Part shown: one piece after another, positions 7,876 through 16,348 of the stretch
How the letters are laid out: every line of letters begins with the position of its first letter
Position numbering within the stretch: the stretch's first letter is position 1
Source: an uncultured Cellvibrionales bacterium
GTDB lineage: Bacteria > Pseudomonadota > Gammaproteobacteria > Pseudomonadales > Dasaniaceae
Length of the DNA stretch: 40,805 nt
Direction of reading: 5' to 3'
Assembly: GCA_913019905.1 (NCBI GenBank)
Contig: CAJVZD010000042.1
Span: forward strand, 1 to 40,805
Position numbers and translations under genes: made by a program
The notes under the pieces: generated by a model
What the model saw: the letters and a program-made list of their open reading frames with translations, nothing else
What the model was told of the DNA's origin: nothing
The model's database searches: none

Positions 7876-9513
7876 ATGCTGCGACTTAACAACATTATAC
7901 TTCCTCTCGATCATACCGATGATCAGTTATCCGCTGCAATTTCCGTAAAACTAGGCGTTGAAATAAAGGATTTACTTTCTTACACAATCTATAAACGCAG
8001 TTTCGACGCCCGAAAAAAAAGCAATATAACGCTGATTTATCATTTAGACGTAGTTCTTCACAGTCAACTAGAGCGGGAATTGCTTGAAACCTTTACAGGG
8101 CAGACATTTCTTAAAGTCAGCCCGGATACAAGTTATCATTTTGTCACTAATGCGGACGTAGATTTCCCCGCAAGCAATCAACTGCGCCCTATAATTATTG
8201 GCTTTGGTCCCTGCGGAATTTTGGCCGCTTTAGTCTTGGCGCAAATGGGTTTGAAGCCAATCGTTTTAGAGCGGGGTCAAGATGTCAAACAGCGAACTAA
8301 AGATACTTGGAATTTGTGGCGGAAGGGCATACTAAATACAGAATCCAATGTGCAGTTTGGTGAAGGCGGAGCCGGCACATTTTCAGACGGTAAGCTTTAT
8401 AGTCAGGTTAAGGATAAGCGATATCTGGGACGAAAGGTGCTTACAGAGTTTGTAAAAGCGGGTGCGCCTGAAGAAATAATGTATGTGAGTAAGCCGCATA
8501 TCGGAACATTTAAGCTGGTAAAAATGGTCGAGAACATACGAGCCGAAATAGTTCAGTTGGGGGGCGAAATACGGTTTGGGCAAAAAGTTGAGGTCATTCA
8601 CCGGTCATCTCGCGGAAGCCAAAACGGGCAAATAACAGGCTTAACGACCAGTAGTGGAGAGCGGTTAGAGAGCAGACATATTGTCTTGGCCGTGGGACAC
8701 AGTGCGCGCGACACATTTCAAATGTTATACGATACTGGTGTGAAGATCGAGCCCAAACCGTTTTCGATAGGATTTCGAATAGAGCACCCTCAGTCAGTTA
8801 TTGATCGAGCGCGGTTTGGAGATGAGGCGGGCAACAGCATACTGGGTGCTGCAGATTACAAGCTTGTTCATCATTGTGAAAATGGCCGCAGCGTCTACAG
8901 TTTTTGCATGTGCCCCGGGGGTACTGTTGTTGCTGCAAGCTCTGAGGAAGGCGGCGTTGTGACAAACGGAATGTCCCAATACACTCGAAATGAAAGAAAT
9001 GCTAACGCTGCTATAGTAGTTGGCATCTCTCCGGAAAAAGATTATCCGGAGCATGTTTTAGCCGGGATAGATTTGCAGCGAAAGTTAGAACAGAATGCTT
9101 ATCGTTTAGGTGGGGAAAACTACCAGGCACCGGCACAATTGGTGGGTGATTTTCTTAGAGATAAACCTTCTGTAGACTTGGTACATCCAGAACCATCCTA
9201 CAAACCGGGAATTAAATTAGCGGACCTGTCTAAAGCGTTGCCAGACTATGCTATTGAGGCAATTCGCGAAGCTATTCCTGCTTTCGACAAAAAAATAAGG
9301 GGTTTCGCAATGGATGATGCCATATTAACGGCTGTTGAAACGCGAACCTCCTCACCGATTTGCATAACGCGGGATAAAAGCTTTCAATCAAATAATACTC
9401 GAGGTTTGTATCCCGCTGGCGAAGGTGCTGGTTTTGCAGGCGGCATATTGTCAGCGGGAATTGACGGAATAAAGGTTGCAGAGGCTCTTGCGTTAGATCT
9501 GTTGAGTCAATAA
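7876..9513 (+). CDS. FAD-dependent dehydrogenase (COG2509-type)
   Basis: 545 residues. About 100 N-terminal residues (MLRLNNIILPLDHTDDQL..., then YTIYKRSFDARKK) form the extra domain typical of this family, followed by the FAD dinucleotide fold PIIIGFGPCGILAALVLAQMG near residue 105 and VLERGQDVKQR. NVQFGEGGAGTFSDGKLYS is the strongest family signature. The C-terminal AGEGAGFAGGILSAGIDG closes the FAD site. No signal peptide or membrane span, so a cytoplasmic flavoprotein; substrate unknown. The gene ends 10 bp from the end of the convergent transporter. Family assignment is firm, biochemical role is not. Confidence 0.85.
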   Translation: MLRLNNIILPLDHTDDQLSAAISVKLGVEIKDLLSYTIYKRSFDARKKSNITLIYHLDVVLHSQLERELLETFTGQTFLKVSPDTSYHFVTNADVDFPASNQLRPIIIGFGPCGILAALVLAQMGLKPIVLERGQDVKQRTKDTWNLWRKGILNTESNVQFGEGGAGTFSDGKLYSQVKDKRYLGRKVLTEFVKAGAPEEIMYVSKPHIGTFKLVKMVENIRAEIVQLGGEIRFGQKVEVIHRSSRGSQNGQITGLTTSSGERLESRHIVLAVGHSARDTFQMLYDTGVKIEPKPFSIGFRIEHPQSVIDRARFGDEAGNSILGAADYKLVHHCENGRSVYSFCMCPGGTVVAASSEEGGVVTNGMSQYTRNERNANAAIVVGISPEKDYPEHVLAGIDLQRKLEQNAYRLGGENYQAPAQLVGDFLRDKPSVDLVHPEPSYKPGIKLADLSKALPDYAIEAIREAIPAFDKKIRGFAMDDAILTAVETRTSSPICITRDKSFQSNNTRGLYPAGEGAGFAGGILSAGIDGIKVAEALALDLLSQ

Positions 9514-9523
9514 TTTCAAAAAT

Positions 9524-10795
9524 TCAGTCGTCATCAAGGAAATTGTGGTTCATCGCTTCATCTACTCTCTGCTGGTACCTGTCGGCTTTAAGGCCTAAAT
9601 ACATTGCTATCATACATGCTGCAAGAACGCCGTACAGAATCATAAAACAAACGCTATATATTCCTATCTTATCAGTCGCGAACCCAAATATTATCGGAAG
9701 AGTGCAGCCTCCAAGTGCACCTATTGCGCCGACTAGTCCACCCACTATACCCATTTGTTGAGGGTAGTAATCGTGGATGGTTTTGTAAACGCTAGCGCGA
9801 CCAAACCCTTGCGCAATACCGATAACAAACATTAGTGAGGTGAAGAGCCACACGTTTATTTCTATTTTCAACTCCACGTCTGTATTAACCCCATGCACAG
9901 TCATGGTTGTAGGTGGATAGCTCAGGAAAAACAGACAGATTAAACATACCCAAAACACGCTCCAATTCACAGTGCGGCCACCATATCGATCAGAAAACCA
10001 ACCGCCCAAAGCTCGCACCATACTAGAGGTTGCGACAAAAAACAGGGTAAAAGCGAGCGCTTTAGGCATCGAGAGATTGTAGGCATTGTGGTAGTACTGA
10101 GGCAGCCACAAAATTAACGCTAAGAAACTTCCAAAAACGAAGTAATAGTATAATCCGAACCGCCAGACTCTTAAGATTTTGATTGGCGCGAGTTGATCGG
10201 ACAAAGATTTTGGTACGTCAGGTAAAAGGTGTTTTGGTGTATTTGGTGCAATTAAGTAGAACAAAAAAGTCATGACTAAAACGCCGCAGCCGTAAATCGT
10301 GCCGACCTGTTCCCAGCCAAAAAAATCGACCATTATCGGTACGCCGGCTAGAGTAATGGCCGCGCCTGCATTCCCTGCACCAAAAATCCCCATCGCTGTA
10401 CCTTGCTGCTTTCTGTCGAACCAATCGCTTATATATCGAATGCCAATTGTAAATGATGTGCCGCTAACACCGATCCAAAGTCCAATGAGTAAATAAGCAG
10501 AAAAGCTGTTTACGTGCGGTAGTATAAAAAGTGCGGGCGATACGAATAACATCTGCAATATAAATATGGTTTTTGGCTGATAGTACTCCACAATCATCCC
10601 GACCGGGATGCGTAAAACAGCGCCGGTAATCATCGGAGTTGCCAAAAGTATCCCTAAATCAGTGCTAGACAGAGCGAGTTTTGGTTCGATAAAGAACGCG
10701 ATAGCCGCGTAAAGCGTCCACACGGAAAAATTCGCGGCAAAGGCGACCGTCGCGATGCAAAGTGCAGTTCGGGCGCCCGGATTGTTATAGTTCAT
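9524..10795 (-). CDS. Nitrate/nitrite transporter, NNP (NarK/NasA) family
   Basis: 423-residue major facilitator protein with about 12 membrane spans. The nitrate signatures are present: GIFGAGNAGAAITL (residues 136-149) and GIVGGLVGAIGALGG (349-363). The two substrate-binding arginines of NarK (R89, R305) have counterparts in LRIPVGM (R62) and MVRALGGWFSDR (R261). Family knowledge: such proteins import nitrate or exchange nitrate for nitrite across the inner membrane; sequence alone does not tell which. Its start (ATG 10795) has only a weak ribosome site. It is divergent from a second, distantly related NNP transporter, with a shared 323 bp control region. Confidence 0.9.
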   Translation of the reverse strand: MNYNNPGARTALCIATVAFAANFSVWTLYAAIAFFIEPKLALSSTDLGILLATPMITGAVLRIPVGMIVEYYQPKTIFILQMLFVSPALFILPHVNSFSAYLLIGLWIGVSGTSFTIGIRYISDWFDRKQQGTAMGIFGAGNAGAAITLAGVPIMVDFFGWEQVGTIYGCGVLVMTFLFYLIAPNTPKHLLPDVPKSLSDQLAPIKILRVWRFGLYYYFVFGSFLALILWLPQYYHNAYNLSMPKALAFTLFFVATSSMVRALGGWFSDRYGGRTVNWSVFWVCLICLFFLSYPPTTMTVHGVNTDVELKIEINVWLFTSLMFVIGIAQGFGRASVYKTIHDYYPQQMGIVGGLVGAIGALGGCTLPIIFGFATDKIGIYSVCFMILYGVLAACMIAMYLGLKADRYQQRVDEAMNHNFLDDD

Positions 10796-10824
10796 AATTC
10801 GACCAGCTGTTCTTTTTAAGTACC

Positions 10825-10830
10825 ATTATA
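10825..10830 (-). promoter_or_regulatory. -10 element of the leftward transporter
   Basis: On the minus strand this reads TATAAT, 29 bp before ATG 10795. The nearest -35-like hexamers, TTGACG and TTGGAT, lie 14 and 19 bp upstream; neither spacing is ideal, which would fit an activator-assisted promoter. Confidence 0.45.
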
Positions 10831-10861
10831 GTGAACCAATTCCTCGTCAATCCAAAATAGA

Positions 10862-10889
10862 AATAAATTTCTTAAAGAATAAATTTCTT
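10862..10889. repeat. Direct repeat AATAAATTTCTT x2
   Basis: Two identical 12-bp copies (10862-10873, 10878-10889) separated by 4 bp, period 16. They lie 30-60 bp upstream of the leftward -10, a usual place for activator sites. The binding factor is unknown. Confidence 0.6.
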
Positions 10890-10972
10890 TTTGATTCGCT
10901 CATTACGAACAATTTATACCACCTATGGTTTAGTTTCATTCTATTTTCCTAGGAAGTAACCAGACGCCTATA

Positions 10973-10988
10973 TACCTCTTTAGGAGTA
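10973..10988. promoter_or_regulatory. NarL/NarP 7-2-7 binding site
   Basis: TACCTCT TT AGGAGTA. Both heptamers match the published NarL/NarP consensus TACYYMT at all 7 positions, inverted with a 2-bp spacer, the arrangement bound by phosphorylated NarL and NarP. The centre is 63 bp upstream of the FNR-type site and about 139 bp before ATG 11119. Seen directly as sequence; binding is inferred. Confidence 0.75.
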
Positions 10989-11036
10989 GTTGGTTTTTGT
11001 CGGCTAATAATAGTGGATTTTATAAAAATCACTGCT

Positions 11037-11050
11037 TTGATACATGTCAA
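11037..11050 (+). promoter_or_regulatory. FNR/Anr box
   Basis: TTGAT ACAT GTCAA matches TTGATN4ATCAA at 9 of 10 positions. If FNR acts at the usual -41.5, transcription starts near 11085 and the -10 falls on CACACT (11073-11078), a weak hexamer as is common at FNR-dependent promoters. This leaves a 34 base leader to ATG 11119. Points to induction without oxygen. Confidence 0.7.
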
Positions 11051-11118
11051 TAGTGCAGCAACTAATATGCTGCACACTAGCCGCATACCCTATCGATTGC
11101 ATATTTGGAGAAAGAGTT

Positions 11119-12594
11119 ATGCATCACGAGCACAATCTCAACATGCTTGCCATCAGTGACCCGAAGATTAAAACACTTCACGTCACCTGGTTCGCCTTTT
11201 TTCTAACCTTTGCCGTATGGTTCAATCACGCACCTTTGATGGTGTTCATGATTGAAGCATTCAACATGACGACACAACAAGTAAAAGCCTTATTGATATT
11301 GAATGTCGCATTGACGATTCCAGCCAGGATAGTGATTGGTATTCTAGTCGACAAATATGGGCCGCGGCATGTCTATACGGGTTTGTTAATGATCTCTTCC
11401 GTTCTATGTCTTTTGTTTGCGAGTTCAACATCCTACGAGCAATTAGCGCTATTTCGTTTTTTGATGGGATTTGTCGGCGCAGGGTTTGTGATTGGCATTC
11501 GAATGGTTGGTGAGTGGTTTCCCCACAAAACCGTCGGCATTGCAGAAGGAATATACGGCGGTTGGGGTAACTTTGGATCAGCCGCTGCCGCAATGACCTT
11601 ACCAACCTTAGCGTTACTGTACGGCGGTGAAAACGGATGGAGGTATGCAGTCGCTACAACCGGTGTGATAGTAGGGCTTTATTCGTTTGTTTATTACCGC
11701 GTAGCCAGAAATACGCCGAAAGGGTCTACCTACTTCAAGCCAAAGAAATCTGGAGGGCTGGAAGTAACCAGTATGGGGGATCTGTATTTTTACCTAATCA
11801 TGAATATACCCATGTATCTGGCGCTTGCGGTATTGGCTTGGAAATTATCTCCGGCAGGAGTTGCTCTTCTGTCGGAGACAGCGGTTAATGCTATCTGGAT
11901 TTTCCTCGTTGTTCTGTTTTTGTTTCAGACCAGTCAAATATGGAAAGTAAATAAAGAGCACTTAGACCAGGGGGTCCCAGAACTTGATAAATACAAGTTT
12001 AAGCAAGTTGCCATTCTCGATTGTTCTTACTTCGTAACGTTCGGCTCAGAATTGGCTGTGGTCTCGATGCTCCCTTTATTCTTTTTGGAAACTTTTGAAG
12101 GCCTATCTCCTGTAACAGCAGGATTGTTGGGGTCGGGTTTTGCCTTTATGAACTTAGTTGCGCGTCCTACCGGTGGTTGGTTTTCTGACAAGCTCGGTCG
12201 CCGAAAAGCATTGATGATGTTAATTGCGGGATTGTCGGTCGGATATTTTGTGTTAGCCCAGGTTGATTCAGGGTGGTGGCTTCCCGCTGCTGTCATATCA
12301 ACAATGTGTTGTTCTTTCTTTGTCCAGGCGGGAGAGGGAGCCGTTTTCGCTGTTGTGCCATTAATCAAGCGTCGTATGACAGGTCAGATAGCCGGTATGG
12401 CGGGCGCATACGGAAATGTTGGTGCGGTAACCTATTTAACCGTGTTAAGTTTTGTCGATTACAGTACCTTCTTTTTGGTGATAGGCGCTTCTGCCATGTT
12501 TGTGTTTTTTATTGCAATGATGATGGATGAACCTAAAGGGCAGATTTCTGAAGTTCTTCCCGATGGTACTGTCGAGCTAATTGATGTAGGTTAG
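11119..12594 (+). CDS. Nitrate/nitrite transporter, NNP family (second, divergent copy)
   Basis: 491 residues from ATG 11119. That start is chosen because GGAG sits 8 bases upstream; the longer frame from 11044 has no ribosome site and its first codons overlap the FNR box. Nitrate signatures: AEGIYGGWGNFGSAAAA (142-158) and AGMAGAYGNVGAVTYL (425-440). Candidate nitrate-binding arginines: R70 (IPARIVIG) and R349 (VARPTGGW). Compared with the leftward transporter it has an extended central loop (about 200-300), giving a NasA/NrtP-like size. The PP2C-kinase gene follows 29 bp downstream and is probably co-transcribed. Direction of transport (uptake or exchange) cannot be read from sequence. Confidence 0.9.
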   Translation: MHHEHNLNMLAISDPKIKTLHVTWFAFFLTFAVWFNHAPLMVFMIEAFNMTTQQVKALLILNVALTIPARIVIGILVDKYGPRHVYTGLLMISSVLCLLFASSTSYEQLALFRFLMGFVGAGFVIGIRMVGEWFPHKTVGIAEGIYGGWGNFGSAAAAMTLPTLALLYGGENGWRYAVATTGVIVGLYSFVYYRVARNTPKGSTYFKPKKSGGLEVTSMGDLYFYLIMNIPMYLALAVLAWKLSPAGVALLSETAVNAIWIFLVVLFLFQTSQIWKVNKEHLDQGVPELDKYKFKQVAILDCSYFVTFGSELAVVSMLPLFFLETFEGLSPVTAGLLGSGFAFMNLVARPTGGWFSDKLGRRKALMMLIAGLSVGYFVLAQVDSGWWLPAAVISTMCCSFFVQAGEGAVFAVVPLIKRRMTGQIAGMAGAYGNVGAVTYLTVLSFVDYSTFFLVIGASAMFVFFIAMMMDEPKGQISEVLPDGTVELIDVG

Positions 12595-12623
12595 CGTTTC
12601 AAATATTGCTAAAGGGTAGATGT

Positions 12624-14348
12624 GTGGGTAGTTTGCAACTTGATACTGCACTATGTTCCATACAGGGGCGTAAATCTGATAATGAAGATTACGCCATTGT
12701 TGAGGTTCCCGCTGATGATTACTTACTCAGCAATAAAGGCATTACATTGGCGGTCGCTGATGGTGTGTCTTCGGCTGAGGCTGGTAAGGAAGCCAGCTTC
12801 ACGGCTATCACCTGTTTCGCTAACGATTATTACAATACGCCAGACACGTGGTCGGTAAGTCAGTGCGGAGAAAAAATACTTTCCACAATTAACTTAAAGC
12901 TTTATCGAAAAAGTCACGAATTTGCGACGGAAAGTAAGGGCTACCTTTGTACTTTTAGTGCGATAGTAATCAAGGGCAAGACCGCGCATTTCTTTCATGT
13001 CGGTGATAGTCGTATTTATCATCTTCGTGCTGGAAAACTTGCACAGATTACGCGTGACCATACAGCGACAATAATAGACGGAAAATCTTTTCTAGCCAGA
13101 GCTTTAGGCATGGACAACCGCCTGCACGTAGATTATGGAAAAATATCATTAGAGGAAGGTGATCGCCTATTAGTTTCCAGTGACGGTATTCATGATTTTT
13201 TAAGTGAAGATGAAATTACCGCCAATTTATCCTCTAACGTTTCAGTTGACGATATAGCTGACTCATTAAAAACTAATGCCTTAAACAATGACAGTGACGA
13301 TAATATTAGCGCGGTCGTTGCGATCGTCACGGAGTTGCCAGAAGAAAGCCTTGACGATTACAGTACAAAATTAACTAGACTTCCTTTTCCTCCCTCTCTA
13401 TCTGCAGGAATGAAGATCGATGGGTATCATGTAGAGGCTGAAGTTTTTGCGTCCAGTCGAAGCCAGCTCTATCGAGTCCGAGACATGGAAACTGGTGAAA
13501 TCTTTGCGATGAAGACACCATCTCGAAATTTCGAAGATGATATCAGTTACATCGATCGCTTTATTCAAGAAGAATGGATCGGCAGTCGAATACATAATCC
13601 ACACGTAGTTGCTGTCTTTCGGCAAACGAAACCGCGTACGTTTCTCTATTATCTGATGGAATATCTCGAAGGGTTCGGACTTGATAGCTGGATCCAGCAG
13701 CACCCGTTACCTAGCCCCAAAAAAGCGATAAGTATTATTAAGGACGTCGCTGAAGGTTTGCAGGCTTTTCATGATAATGAAGCGATTCACCAGGATATAA
13801 AGCCCGCCAATATTTTTATTACAAATAAGGGAGATGTTAAAATTGTTGATTTTGGATCAGTTTTTGTCGCGGGAATTGCAGAACAATATCGGCCCCTTGA
13901 AATAGACAGTGCATTAGGGACTGCCGGGTATTCGGACCCCCAATATTTGATGGGCCATAACGCGGGTTTACAGGGAGATGTATATTCGCTAGCGACCATA
14001 ACTTACGAAGTATTTACGGGTAAATTACCTTATGGCGACAAAGTAGAAAACTGTACCACAGCTTTCGAGTACGACAGGTTAAGGTATCAAAAAGCTTCTC
14101 TTTTCAATCCAGTCATTCCCGAGTGGTTCGACCGAGCGTTAGAGAAAGGAGTTAAATTTGACCCCGAGCAACGCTATTCTAATATTCCGAATTTGCTTTT
14201 CGATTTAACTCACCCCAATCCCGATTTCCTAAAAGAAGATCCTAAGGTCGAACAGAAAACGAGTACGTTATTGTTTTGGAAACTTGTGTCTTCCTTTTGG
14301 TTCATTACGTTTTTACTGGTAATTTACCTTTTTTCGCAAGCCGACTAA
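12624..14348 (+). CDS. Bifunctional PP2C phosphatase / Ser-Thr protein kinase, membrane anchored
   Basis: 574 residues from GTG 12624, chosen over TTG 12606 because AAGG lies 8 bases upstream. Residues about 5-235 are a PP2C domain: GRKSDNED, LAVADGVSSAEAG, FFHVGDSRIYHL, LLVSSDGIHDF and DDNISAVVA keep the metal-binding aspartates. Residues about 260-535 are a protein kinase: ATP-anchoring K297 (FAMKTPS), catalytic loop IHQDIKPANIF (D391, N396) and DFG (D409), then GTAGYSDPQYL. The glycine-rich loop is degenerate (VFASSRSQLYRV) and HRD reads HQD, so no RD-type activation. A single hydrophobic helix (about 551-570) with a six-residue tail would anchor it in the inner membrane, both domains in the cytoplasm. 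As I recall, Pseudomonas nas clusters also pair such a kinase with the nitrate transporter. Target unknown; the transporter is the obvious candidate. Confidence 0.9.
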   Translation: MGSLQLDTALCSIQGRKSDNEDYAIVEVPADDYLLSNKGITLAVADGVSSAEAGKEASFTAITCFANDYYNTPDTWSVSQCGEKILSTINLKLYRKSHEFATESKGYLCTFSAIVIKGKTAHFFHVGDSRIYHLRAGKLAQITRDHTATIIDGKSFLARALGMDNRLHVDYGKISLEEGDRLLVSSDGIHDFLSEDEITANLSSNVSVDDIADSLKTNALNNDSDDNISAVVAIVTELPEESLDDYSTKLTRLPFPPSLSAGMKIDGYHVEAEVFASSRSQLYRVRDMETGEIFAMKTPSRNFEDDISYIDRFIQEEWIGSRIHNPHVVAVFRQTKPRTFLYYLMEYLEGFGLDSWIQQHPLPSPKKAISIIKDVAEGLQAFHDNEAIHQDIKPANIFITNKGDVKIVDFGSVFVAGIAEQYRPLEIDSALGTAGYSDPQYLMGHNAGLQGDVYSLATITYEVFTGKLPYGDKVENCTTAFEYDRLRYQKASLFNPVIPEWFDRALEKGVKFDPEQRYSNIPNLLFDLTHPNPDFLKEDPKVEQKTSTLLFWKLVSSFWFITFLLVIYLFSQAD

Positions 14349-14422
14349 CCAAGTTCTTTTAACATCGGCTCCACGTATGCTGCAGGTAAATAGTCGGTGT
14401 GCTTCGCACAAGTCTTTCGTAC

Positions 14423-14809
14423 CTAGATGTTGGAGGCATCGATTTTTGAAGGCCTGGTGTATAAGTATATTACTGTCAGTACAACAATAGGAACATGAAA
14501 CAGCAGGAGGGACTTACTTTCCGTAATGAAATAGGCAGTCGGTATACTTAAGCATATTGCCGTAATTGCAATGATTTTGACTCTAACACTAATGACTCCG
14601 TGTTCAAACCATTCCTGGAGTGTCGTTCCGTACCGGTGGTGATGGTATAGCCATTGCTGTAAGCGGGGTGAACTTTTACTAAAGGCCCACAAGGCGACAA
14701 GCAGAAAGGGCGTCGTCGGAAGCACCGGTAGAAAAGCACCAATAAAACCCAGCGCTGTGCAGGTGACCCCTAAGCCTAAATATAGCAGTTTAATGGTTTT
14801 CTTAAGCAT
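14423..14809 (-). CDS. YbaN family inner-membrane protein (DUF454)
   Basis: 128 residues with three to four predicted membrane spans (about 8-30, 33-50, 78-96, 100-117). The DUF454 signature is clear: GAFLPVLPTTPFLLVALWAF followed by SSPRLQQWLYHH and YGTTLQEWFEHGVIS. E. coli YbaN is a member; the function is unknown. Convergent with the kinase gene, 74 bp apart, where a short stem (TGTGC TTC GCACA, 14398-14410) lies. Start ATG 14809. Confidence 0.85.
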   Translation of the reverse strand: MLKKTIKLLYLGLGVTCTALGFIGAFLPVLPTTPFLLVALWAFSKSSPRLQQWLYHHHRYGTTLQEWFEHGVISVRVKIIAITAICLSIPTAYFITESKSLLLFHVPIVVLTVIYLYTRPSKIDASNI

Positions 14810-15009
14810 CTTTCAAAGTAACTCTATAAAACATGGCGGGTATTATAGACGTATAGTTGTCTGTAAGTACTTGTTGTTTTACGGTCACTTTCCTCTACAC
14901 AATTTCTTCCGAAGCTCCTGTACAGATTCTATTTCCGGTCGCTGGGGTCAGTGAGTCAGAGGATTGTAAATGAAAACTCCTGGGTTTGATCGTTTCCGCA
15001 TAAAACCAA

Positions 15010-15025
15010 GCAGCAGTTAAGCTGC
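15010..15025 (-). terminator. Weak terminator candidate after the cyclase-family gene
   Basis: On the minus strand GCAGC TTAACT GCTGC is followed by TTGGTTTTAT, 43 bases past the stop codon. The stem is only 5 bp, so this is tentative. The rest of 14810-15067 shows nothing else. Confidence 0.3.
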
Positions 15026-15067
15026 ATTCGCGATTAATTAAATAAGGAGCCTTGTGGCTAGATAGCG

Positions 15068-15844
15068 TCATTCATCAATGATGGCGACAGCTCTAGTCCA
15101 GCCTGCGGAGGCGGCCCGTATTTTATGGGGAAAGCAGGAAATCATAAAACCGTGGGAGGGTAAAGCCTCCAAATTATGGAGTTTTTCTAAATGGCAGTAG
15201 CACATATCTTTTCCCGCCTTATGACCCTCCCATATCAAAGAAGCATCTCCGGTTTCAAGGTATTTGTCTTTGGTATGGACGAACGGTGCATCCCAGCTCC
15301 AGCCGTCTGTTCCGGTAATCTTTACACCCTGTTCGAGTAGAAAGATAGTTGCCTCATACCCGACACCACAACCACTGGAGACATAATCTTCGCTGCCATA
15401 TTTCTTCCCCGCTGAGGTATTGACGACAACTATATCCAAGGGGCGCAGCGAATAATTTATTCGTTCCAGTTCTCTTTTGATATCGTTTGCGGTGACGACA
15501 TAGCCGTCTTCAAAATGGCGAAAGTCGAGTTTGACGCCATTTTGAAAACACCACTCAAGCGGAATTTCGTCAATAGTCAGGGACTTCTGTCCCTTGTCCA
15601 TTGTGGAGTGGAAATGCCACGGAGCGTCGAGGTGTGTTCCGTTGTGAGTGCTTAGATTGATTTTCTCCACAGCCCAACCTTCACCGTCGGGTAGTTGGTC
15701 GCCCGTTAAGCCGGGGAAAAAAGAAGCGATGCTATCGACAGAATCCTGATGTGTGACATATTCGATATGCGGTCGGGCACCGGGAGGATCTGATATAACG
15801 TCGTTCTCAAGAAAAATTGATAAGTCGATGAATTGTCTGGACAT
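15068..15844 (-). CDS. Cyclase family protein (metal-dependent hydrolase, PF04199)
   Basis: 258 residues. The metal-binding motif HNGTHLDAPWHFH (H67, H71, D73, H77) defines the cyclase/kynurenine-formamidase fold, and G-TDGWSWDAP with the later EGHKAGKDMCYCHLEKL matches the longer branch seen in environmental proteobacteria. Kynurenine formamidase KynB is shorter (about 210) and no tryptophan-catabolism genes are adjacent, so amide or lactone hydrolysis of an unknown substrate is all I claim. No signal peptide. Start ATG 15844 with a weak purine-rich site upstream. Confidence 0.85.
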   Translation of the reverse strand: MSRQFIDLSIFLENDVISDPPGARPHIEYVTHQDSVDSIASFFPGLTGDQLPDGEGWAVEKINLSTHNGTHLDAPWHFHSTMDKGQKSLTIDEIPLEWCFQNGVKLDFRHFEDGYVVTANDIKRELERINYSLRPLDIVVVNTSAGKKYGSEDYVSSGCGVGYEATIFLLEQGVKITGTDGWSWDAPFVHTKDKYLETGDASLIWEGHKAGKDMCYCHLEKLHNLEALPSHGFMISCFPHKIRAASAGWTRAVAIIDE

Positions 15845-16348
15845 AGATTTTGCTCTTAAATTTCTCAGTATTATTATGGTCTGCGTTTTCGATGGTTTAG
15901 GAGGAAAAAATGTTGTAGTAACTCTCCTGCTTGTTAATAACCACAGCGGTTCGAATAAACTGTACTTCGATTTTCGTGTGCATCGAAGTGTAATGTTAGT
16001 CCGAATTACTGGAGATAGCGAAGAATGAATGGAATGATAGATACGTGATGATTCGAATCCGGATGTGACGAAAGGTAGGCATTATCGGTAGCGTGCGCCG
16101 GGACACTATCGCAACTGGACCACCTCAAACAAGTACCGCGGCAGAGGGTGTGTTTCTAAGATGGCAATTGCGATTAAGGGCTTTATGAGTTAACTTTTCG
16201 ATGCGGTGAATGTTAGGCCGTCTGCTGCCTTATATTATGGAAGAGATTGGAGTACAGGGGAAAAGGCTACGGATCGCAATGAGAATAAAAAATTTATCGG
16301 CAATAGTGTTACGTACAAAAATAAAACCATGAAGAAAGGAGTTCAGAT
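15845..16348. other. 504-bp intergenic region
   Basis: Lies between the divergent cyclase-family and oxidoreductase genes. I find no credible gene; the rightward 91-codon frame that enters it from 15753 is mostly antisense to the cyclase gene. It has an 8-bp inverted repeat ACTTCGAT/ATCGAAGT with a 10-base loop (15964-15989) and the 10-bp palindrome GATTCGAATC (16050-16059). No clear sigma-70 pair seen. Confidence 0.5.

Larger units (their letters stand above)
10796..11118. promoter_or_regulatory. Shared control region of the divergent transporters
   Basis: 323 bp without a gene. It holds, left to right: a leftward -10 (10825-10830), a 12-bp direct repeat with 16-bp period (10862-10889), the palindrome TTCCTAGGAA (10946-10955), a NarL-type site (10973-10988), an FNR-type site (11037-11050) and a GGAG ribosome binding site (11107-11110). 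Each is listed separately. Confidence 0.7.

Noticed and set aside
11044..11118. 25-residue N-terminal extension of the rightward transporter
   Set aside because: The upstream start lies within the FNR box and has no ribosome site, while ATG 11119 has GGAG at the right distance.
15753..16028. 91-codon rightward frame
   Set aside because: First third is antisense to the cyclase-family gene; no ribosome site for the outer start and no family resemblance.
16050..16059. GATTCGAATC(C) resembling a tRNA T-loop, possible attachment site or tRNA remnant
   Set aside because: Flanking bases do not form a T-stem or acceptor arm, no integrase is near, and the motif is simply a 10-bp palindrome.
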